Assembly: GCA_937885475.1 (NCBI GenBank) | Contig: CAKZZR010000009.1 | Location: 1 to 35,606, forward strand | From: an uncultured Treponema sp. | GTDB lineage: Bacteria; Spirochaetota; Spirochaetia; Treponematales; Treponemataceae | Direction of reading: 5' to 3' | DNA: 35,606 nucleotides | In this document: positions 30,120 to 35,606 of the stretch, in pieces | Numbering within the stretch: the stretch's first letter is position 1 | Layout of the letters: each line of letters begins with the position of its first letter | Notes under the pieces: generated by a model | The model's database searches: none | The model's input: only the letters and a program-made list of their open reading frames with translations | Told to the model about the DNA's origin: nothing | Position numbers and translations under genes: made by a program

Positions 30120-33100
30120 ATGTTCGCAAAAACACGAACAATCAATCGTCAGTACATTGGTAAGGACATTCAGAACTTCATGGACGTTCCGAACCTTATT
30201 GACATCCAGACTTCTTCTTATGAAAGTTTTCTTCAGGCTGAGCGCTTGAAGAAAGGTGAGCCGCTCTTGAATCAGGGATTGCAGGAAGCATTCACTTCTA
30301 CGTTCCCGATTGAAAGTCCGAACGGCGACATGTCTCTTGAGTTCGAGTATTATGAACTCGATTATGCCAACATTAAATTTTCTGAGCTTGAATGCAAGCA
30401 GAAGGGTGTTACCTATTCTGTTCCGCTGAAGGCACGCATTGACCTTACGTTCCTTAACGACGGACACATCATTCAGAAAGACATTTACATGGGCGACATT
30501 CCGCTCATGACGGAGCGCGGAACGTTCATCATTAACGGGGCGGAGCGCGTAGTCGTTTCTCAGATTCACCGTTCGCCTGGTGTTATTTTTCAGCATGAGA
30601 AGGGCGTTTGGTCAAGCCGCATCATTCCGTATCGTGGCTCATGGTTGGAATTTGAGATTGACCAGAAAAAAGAGTTGATTTTTGCAAAAATCGACCGCAA
30701 AAAGAAAATCCTCGGAACTATTTTCCTGCGTGCGCTTGGATACAGCACCCGCGAGGAAATTATCCGTTGCTTCTATAAGACAGAGACTGTACAGGTTGTG
30801 GATTCAACAGAGGCTCGTGAGGCATTGGTTGACCGCGTTCTTGCAGATGCTGTTATCATTAAGGACGAGGCTGGGGAAGAAAAGCGCCTGTTCAACGCAG
30901 GAACACGCCTTCATCCGCACGACATTGACGACTTGGTTGCAAATAACATCAAGGAAATCAACGTCATCACATTCAATACCCGCGCAAATCCTAACTCTAA
31001 AGAAGAAAAGAATGACTCTTTGGATTCTCAGGTTATCATCAACTGTTTTGAGCGCGAGGAAGTTCGCTTTGTAAAAGAGGGGTCTGTTGACAACGAGCCT
31101 TCGCGCGAGGACGCACTTGCCGCAGTTTATGCAATCCTTATGCCGGGTGAGCCAATTACCGTTGAGAATGCCGCAAAGGATTTGGATTCAATGTTCTTCT
31201 CTGAGCGCCGCTACGACCTTGGTCGCGTTGGTCGCTACAAGTTGAACAAGAAATTTGATTATACCGATGACGTAAAGAGCTTTACGCTCGTAAAGGACGA
31301 CATCATCAACACGATGAAGACCCTTATCAATGTGTACATTGGCGAGGATCAGATTGACGATATCGACCACCTTGGAAACCGCCGTATCCGTTGTGTTGGC
31401 GAGCTTCTTACCAATCAGCTTAAGACTGCATTCAGCCGCATGGAGCGTATCGTAAAGGAGCGCATGGGACTGAAGGAAACTGACACCATGAAGCCGCAGG
31501 ATTTGGTTTCCATCAAACCGATTGTTGCTGCTATCCGCGAATTCTTTGGTTCAAGCCAGCTTTCTCAGTTCATGGATCAGATTAACCCGCTTTCTGAGCT
31601 TACGCACAAGCGCCGTCTTTCTGCCCTTGGTTCCGGTGGTTTGAGCCGCGACCGAGCCGGCTTTGAGGTTCGCGATGTTCACTATTCTCACTACGGACGA
31701 ATGTGTCCGATTGAGACTCCTGAAGGTCCGAACATCGGTTTGATTGTATCGCTCCCGATGTTCACTCAGATTAACGACTACGGCTTCCTTGAGACTCCGT
31801 ATCGCAAGGTTGTTGACGGAAAGGCTACCAAGGATGTTGAGTATCTTTCTGCAATGGACGAGGACAAATACTATGTTGGTCAGCTTGTTCCTGGCATGAA
31901 GGATGATGGTTCGTTCCCGACAGACATGATTTCTGCCCGCCATCGCGGTAACTATACACAGCGTTCTGTAAAGGACGTGCAGTATATTGACGTTTCTCCG
32001 CGGCAGGTTATCTCTGTTTCTGCGTCCCTTATTCCGTTCCTTGAGCATGACGATGCTAACCGTGCGCTCATGGGCTGTAACATGCAGCGACAGGGCGTTC
32101 CTTTGCTTTTCCCGGAACCACCGCATGTTGGTACCGGCATGGAGCGCAAGACAGCCTACGATTCTGGCGTTCTTGTTAAGGCAAAATATGAAGGCGATGT
32201 CATCTACGTTTCAAGTGAATTGATTAAGGTTAAGCCGACTGACAAGGCTGCCGGCGAGGTGAATGAATATCGTCTGATTAAATATCAGCGAACGAACAAC
32301 GATACATGGAATCACCAGCGTCCTATCGTAGAGGTTGGCGAGCATGTAACAAAGGGACAGGTTCTTGCGGACGGTCCGGCTACGTTCAATGGTGAGCTGG
32401 CGCTTGGTCGAAACCTTCTTGTTGGCTTCGTTCCGTGGAACGGCTACAACTATGAGGACGCCGTTCTTATTTCTCAGCGCGTTGTCCGTGAGGATATGTA
32501 CACCACAATCCATATCAAGGAATTTGAGGTTGAAATCCGCGAGACAAAGCTTGGTCCAGAGAAGATTACTCGCGATGTTCCGAACACAGCAGAAAAGGCA
32601 TTGGACAATCTTGATGCCGAAGGTATCGTACGAATCGGTGCGAAGGTTCGTTCCGGAGACATCCTTGTAGGAAAGGTAACTCCTAAGTCTGAGACAGAGA
32701 CGACACCTGAGTTCAAGCTTTTGAACTCAATCTTCGGTGAGAAGGCTAAGGAAGTTCGCGATTCTTCACTCCATGTTCCGCATGGAATTGAAGGTGTCGT
32801 AATTGACGTACAGCGAATGAAGCGCCTTGAAGGCGACGAGCTTTCTCCGGGTGTTGATGAGGTTGTAAAAGTAATCATCGCAAATAAGCGTAAGCTTCGC
32901 GAGGGAGATAAGATGGCAGGACGCCACGGAAACAAGGGTGTCGTTGCTCGCATTCTTCCGCCGGAAGACATGCCGTACCTTGAGGATGGTACCCCGCTTG
33001 ACGTTTGCTTGAACCCGCTTGGTGTACCTTCGCGAATGAACATCGGTCAGATTATGGAATCTGAGCTTGGTGTGGCAGGACGCTACCTGAATCAGTTCTA

Positions 33101-33671
33101 CGAATCGCCTGTATTCCAGTCTCCGAGTCAGGAGCAGATTGCAGAGAAACTTGCAGAAGCAGGCCTTGCCAGCGATGCAAAGCAGATTGTTCGCTCTGGT
33201 CAGACAGGAGAGCCTTTTGTAAACCCAATCTTTGTTGGTGTAATCTACTTCATGAAGCTGCACCACTTGGTTGACGACAAGATGCACGCCCGCTCAACAG
33301 GTCCGTACTCACTCGTTACTCAGCAGCCGCTTGGTGGTAAGGCTCAGTTCGGTGGTCAGCGTCTTGGAGAAATGGAAGTTTGGGCGCTTGAGGCTTACGG
33401 TGCCGCAAACTGTCTTCAGGAAATGATGACAATCAAGTCCGATGATATGAACGGTCGTTCAAAGATTTACGAGTCTATCGTAAAGGGCGATCCGTCTTCT
33501 CCGGCAGGAGTTCCAGAAGCATTCAACGTAATGGTTCAGGAGGTTCGCGGATTGGGGCTTGATTTCACAATGTACGACGAGAAGGGCAAGCAGATTGCTC
33601 TTACAGAACGTGATCAGGAATTGATTGACAAAGCAGCATCTGGATTCGATAAGGAGAACACAAATGCGTGA
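30120..33671 (+). CDS. rpoB: RNA polymerase beta subunit
   Basis: The complete 1183-residue beta subunit shows the N-terminal lobe, FIINGAERVVVSQIHRSPGV, the rifampicin-cluster segment SSQLSQFMDQINPLSEL, the catalytic-face YNYEDAVLIS and GDKMAGRHGNKGVV, and the C-terminal GGKAQFGGQRLGEMEVWALEAYGA clamp region. Ser501, at the position of E. coli Ser531, is retained, whereas Ile and Ser replace E. coli Asn518 and Pro535. Length fits spirochaete RpoB. The ATG has a GGGGG stretch upstream. The stop overlaps the rpoC start by eight bases, as is common. Confidence 0.98.
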   Translation: MFAKTRTINRQYIGKDIQNFMDVPNLIDIQTSSYESFLQAERLKKGEPLLNQGLQEAFTSTFPIESPNGDMSLEFEYYELDYANIKFSELECKQKGVTYSVPLKARIDLTFLNDGHIIQKDIYMGDIPLMTERGTFIINGAERVVVSQIHRSPGVIFQHEKGVWSSRIIPYRGSWLEFEIDQKKELIFAKIDRKKKILGTIFLRALGYSTREEIIRCFYKTETVQVVDSTEAREALVDRVLADAVIIKDEAGEEKRLFNAGTRLHPHDIDDLVANNIKEINVITFNTRANPNSKEEKNDSLDSQVIINCFEREEVRFVKEGSVDNEPSREDALAAVYAILMPGEPITVENAAKDLDSMFFSERRYDLGRVGRYKLNKKFDYTDDVKSFTLVKDDIINTMKTLINVYIGEDQIDDIDHLGNRRIRCVGELLTNQLKTAFSRMERIVKERMGLKETDTMKPQDLVSIKPIVAAIREFFGSSQLSQFMDQINPLSELTHKRRLSALGSGGLSRDRAGFEVRDVHYSHYGRMCPIETPEGPNIGLIVSLPMFTQINDYGFLETPYRKVVDGKATKDVEYLSAMDEDKYYVGQLVPGMKDDGSFPTDMISARHRGNYTQRSVKDVQYIDVSPRQVISVSASLIPFLEHDDANRALMGCNMQRQGVPLLFPEPPHVGTGMERKTAYDSGVLVKAKYEGDVIYVSSELIKVKPTDKAAGEVNEYRLIKYQRTNNDTWNHQRPIVEVGEHVTKGQVLADGPATFNGELALGRNLLVGFVPWNGYNYEDAVLISQRVVREDMYTTIHIKEFEVEIRETKLGPEKITRDVPNTAEKALDNLDAEGIVRIGAKVRSGDILVGKVTPKSETETTPEFKLLNSIFGEKAKEVRDSSLHVPHGIEGVVIDVQRMKRLEGDELSPGVDEVVKVIIANKRKLREGDKMAGRHGNKGVVARILPPEDMPYLEDGTPLDVCLNPLGVPSRMNIGQIMESELGVAGRYLNQFYESPVFQSPSQEQIAEKLAEAGLASDAKQIVRSGQTGEPFVNPIFVGVIYFMKLHHLVDDKMHARSTGPYSLVTQQPLGGKAQFGGQRLGEMEVWALEAYGAANCLQEMMTIKSDDMNGRSKIYESIVKGDPSSPAGVPEAFNVMVQEVRGLGLDFTMYDEKGKQIALTERDQELIDKAASGFDKENTNA

Positions 33672-34068
33672 CGTTCAGGATTTTGCAAGTATTAAAATTA
33701 AATTGGCTTCCCCGGACACGATTCGGGCTTGGTCTTATGGCGAGGTTAAGAAGCCGGAGACAATAAACTATCGTACGCTCCGTCCGGAGAAAGACGGTCT
33801 TTTCTGCGAGCGCATTTTCGGAACTACAAAGGAATGGGAATGCTACTGCGGAAAGTTCAAGTCAATCCGCTATAAGGGCGTAATTTGCGACCGCTGTGGC
33901 GTTGAGGTTACACACTTCAAGGTTCGCCGCGAGCGCACAGGACACATTGAGCTTGCCGCTCCGGTAAGCCACATTTGGTATTACCGCTCAGTTCCGAGCC
34001 GCATGGGGCTGTTGCTTGATCTGCAGGTAGCAGCGCTTCGCAGCGTCCTGTACTACGAAAAATACATT
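33664..34068 (+). pseudogene. rpoC: RNA polymerase beta' subunit, N-terminal fragment
   Basis: The rpoC-derived part is about 135 codons. The ATG at 33664 overlaps the rpoB stop and has AAGGAGA upstream, giving the standard start MRDVQDFASI; in-frame upstream ATG 33625 lies within rpoB. The bridge helix, the NADFDGD active site and the rest of beta' are missing from the window. An intact rpoC must exist in any living host of this operon, so this is a fragment or an artefact of joining. Confidence 0.85.
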
Positions 34069-34803
34069 GAAGTTTTCGGAGGCGGCGGTTGGATCCTTTT
34101 TGCAAAGCCGCCCGGTAACGACTTCGAGGTGTTCAACGACTACAACAGCAACATCTCAAATCTGTACACTTGCGTCCGTGACAAGAGCAACGAGCTGATC
34201 GAGCGGCTCCGCTTCGTGCTGAACAGTCGGGAGGATTTCGACCGGATAAAGCACATCATCAGCGAGAAAGCCGAGATCGGAGATGTACAGCGCGCTGCGG
34301 AGTTCTATCAGCTGATACGCTACAGCTATGCAAGCGGCTGTGACAGCTTCGGCGGCAGACCCCACTCCATGTGGAGCAATTTTCCGCTGATCGAACAGGC
34401 TTCACGGCGCTTGCAGAGAGTAATAATCGAAAACAGGGATTTCGAGAAGCTCATCGGCGCTCAGGACAGCGAGGTGAGCTTTTTCTACTGCGACCCGCCC
34501 TACTACGCGACCGAGAGCTATTACGCGAATGTCGGTTTTACGACCGCAGACCATGAACGGCTCCGGAACGCACTTGCGGGTATAAGCGGAAAGTTCCTTG
34601 TTTCGTACAATGACTGCGAGGAAATTCGCACTCTTTATGACGGCTGCCGGATGTACGCTTACGAGCGGCTTAACAATATCCGGCAGCGGTTCGACGGCGG
34701 CAGTATGTTCGGCGAATTGCTGATCGCCAACTATGATATGGACGAGCGGAAAAAGAATCCGCCCATACAGATCAGTTTTTTCGATGACGAAAACGAATTT
34801 TAG
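33664..34803 (+). CDS. Chimeric frame: RpoC N terminus joined to a D12-class adenine methylase
   Basis: Residues 1 to about 135 are the RNA polymerase beta' N terminus: DFASIKIKLASPDTIRAWSYGEV, the zinc-binding set around CYCGKFKSIRYKGVICDRC, and LRSVLYYEKYI. A normal RpoC then continues for over 1,200 residues. Here, from about codon 134, it passes in frame into YIEVFGGGGWILFAKPP, the SAM motif of D12-class (Dam-like) adenine-N6 methylases, with the catalytic DPPYY further on and a full C terminus. The methylase lacks its own first 35 or so residues, including the KxxGGK segment. The upstream part uses the codons of the surrounding operon; the downstream part is richer in GC-ending codons such as CGG, CTG and GAC. 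Either the assembly joined two molecules at a short shared word or an insertion broke rpoC. The first is more likely. Confidence 0.9.
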   Translation: MRDVQDFASIKIKLASPDTIRAWSYGEVKKPETINYRTLRPEKDGLFCERIFGTTKEWECYCGKFKSIRYKGVICDRCGVEVTHFKVRRERTGHIELAAPVSHIWYYRSVPSRMGLLLDLQVAALRSVLYYEKYIEVFGGGGWILFAKPPGNDFEVFNDYNSNISNLYTCVRDKSNELIERLRFVLNSREDFDRIKHIISEKAEIGDVQRAAEFYQLIRYSYASGCDSFGGRPHSMWSNFPLIEQASRRLQRVIIENRDFEKLIGAQDSEVSFFYCDPPYYATESYYANVGFTTADHERLRNALAGISGKFLVSYNDCEEIRTLYDGCRMYAYERLNNIRQRFDGGSMFGELLIANYDMDERKKNPPIQISFFDDENEF

Positions 34804-34814
34804 GAGGAAATGCA

Positions 34815-35093
34815 ATGATAACATTTCAGACAAGACTTACGAAGAAAGGCAATATAAAGGTGCCTCTCGACATTCTCAACCTTATGTCGGCTTGCCCCGG
34901 CGACGATGTGATCGTGTCCGTCGATCTCGACTGTGACTCCCTTGTGGTCAGCAGATACGATGACGGCAGCGAGGATGGTATCAATGTACCCGCCGACCTG
35001 CTCGACGAGGCTGGCATCGACACCGAGAACTATCAGATGTACGCCGATGACGGCAGAGTGATCATTACAGAGGGGGACGAGTACGATGACTGA
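34815..35093 (+). CDS. AbrB/SpoVT-like small protein
   Basis: The 92-residue acidic protein begins TRLTKKGNIKVPLDILNLM and PGDDVIVSVD, the swapped-hairpin pattern of AbrB-type DNA-binding domains. A second, similar block follows (GINVPADLLDEAGID, YQMYADDGRVIITEGD), so it may be an internally duplicated or AbrB-antitoxin-type protein. AGGAGGA lies just before the ATG, right after the methylase stop, and the stop overlaps the antirepressor start (ATGACTGA). Codon use matches the phage-like segment. No toxin partner is visible. Function is probably regulatory, but this is inference. Confidence 0.6.
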   Translation: MITFQTRLTKKGNIKVPLDILNLMSACPGDDVIVSVDLDCDSLVVSRYDDGSEDGINVPADLLDEAGIDTENYQMYADDGRVIITEGDEYDD

Positions 35094-35606
35094 GAATCAG
35101 ATAATGGAGTTTACTAACGAGCAGTTCGGAAAGATACGCACTACGCTCATTGACGGCGAGCCGTGGTTCGTCGCAAAAGATGTCGCAAAGGCTCTCGGCT
35201 ACAAGGACACCACTAACACGCTGAAAAAGCATGTTGATGCGGAAGACCGATGGGGTGCCGAAACGGCACCCCATCCGAAAGCGGGCAAGCCCTTTGTAAT
35301 CGACTCGAAGGGCAGGAAACAGTACCCGGTGTTCATCAACGAGAGCGGGCTGTACGCGCTGATTTTCGGAAGCCAGCTTGATTCGGCAAAGAAGTTCAAG
35401 CGGTGGGTGACGGGCGAGGTTCTTCCTGCAATCAGGAAGGCGGGGAACTACACCGCGTCGCCCGTGGTCAGCGTGCGCGACATGGCGGTGACGCTCCAGA
35501 AGCTCACCGAGCGGGTCTCCGCTCTGGAGCAGGCGGCGGTGAAGGAGGGCGCATCCCATGCGCTCCCCGACATGACCGACACGAGAGAGAAGGTCGTGGA
35601 CATAGT
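35086..35606 (+). CDS. Phage antirepressor, BRO-N domain (partial at window end)
   Basis: The 173 codons seen have a BRO-N domain (about residues 10-120): PWFVAKDVAKALGYKDTTN, then YPVFINESGLYALIFGSQL and FKRWVTGEVLPAIRKAG. These are hallmarks of phage antirepressors that counter the lysogeny repressor. A coiled-coil-like segment follows (MAVTLQKLTERVSALEQAA) and the frame runs off the window. The ATG overlaps the AbrB-like stop by eight bases, so the three phage-type genes (methylase, AbrB-like, antirepressor) form one operon. It shows that the sequence after 34066 is prophage or phage DNA. Confidence 0.9.
   Translation, partial: MTENQIMEFTNEQFGKIRTTLIDGEPWFVAKDVAKALGYKDTTNTLKKHVDAEDRWGAETAPHPKAGKPFVIDSKGRKQYPVFINESGLYALIFGSQLDSAKKFKRWVTGEVLPAIRKAGNYTASPVVSVRDMAVTLQKLTERVSALEQAAVKEGASHALPDMTDTREKVVDI

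Noticed and set aside
33664..34803. A genuine RNA polymerase-methylase fusion as a new system
   Set aside because: The fused protein lacks nearly all of RpoC and the N terminus of the methylase, so neither half could work normally; a join artefact or insertion explains it better.

Overview
The window most resembles a gut- or rumen-type spirochaete, probably Treponema. This rests on the order tRNA-Thr, rpmG, tRNA-Trp, secE, nusG, rplKAJL, rpoB, rpoC, on an RlmM-type rRNA methylase next to a PilZ protein, on secreted Fn3/SUMF1-type and FlgD-Ig-type proteins, and on moderate G+C with many word-like intergenic hairpins. The species is not identified.

Layout: (1) 1-552, the 3' end of a 23S rRNA gene and a complete 5S rRNA. 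(2) 739-2711, an AlkD-type DNA repair protein and a dGTPase-like HD phosphohydrolase, nearly abutting. (3) 2841-6338, a fatty-acid synthesis block (fabD, fabG, fabF) closed by a strong terminator, with a hairpin-repeat cluster between fabG and fabF. (4) 6344-8956, a FeoA-FeoB fusion and its Cys-rich partner. (5) 9193-9947, a FabZ-type dehydratase whose last codons lie inside a second hairpin array. (6) 9948-20591, a cell-surface region: a 2983-residue exported protein with an abrupt base-composition change, a possible small RNA or attenuator, and a lipoprotein whose SUMF1-like domain is half missing and out of frame at a T7 tract. (7) 20601-26203, housekeeping genes: PilZ protein, RlmM-type methylase, HAD phosphatase (-), acyltransferase, RadA (-) and serine acetyltransferase (-). 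(8) 26310-33671, the tRNA/translation/transcription operon behind a near-consensus promoter. (9) 33664-35606, where rpoC runs for about 135 codons and then continues in frame into the body of a phage-type D12 adenine methylase, followed by an AbrB-like protein and a BRO-N antirepressor with different codon use.

Points most worth a second look: the rpoC/methylase junction (most likely an assembly or library chimera, otherwise a striking insertion in an essential gene); the composition mosaic in the giant surface protein; the T7 frame break in the lipoprotein; families of perfect hairpins, several with GNA triloops in GC-closed stems; and three genes whose -10 box lies so close to the ATG that leaderless transcripts are predicted. 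I found no CRISPR array, no transposase and no intact novel defence system.
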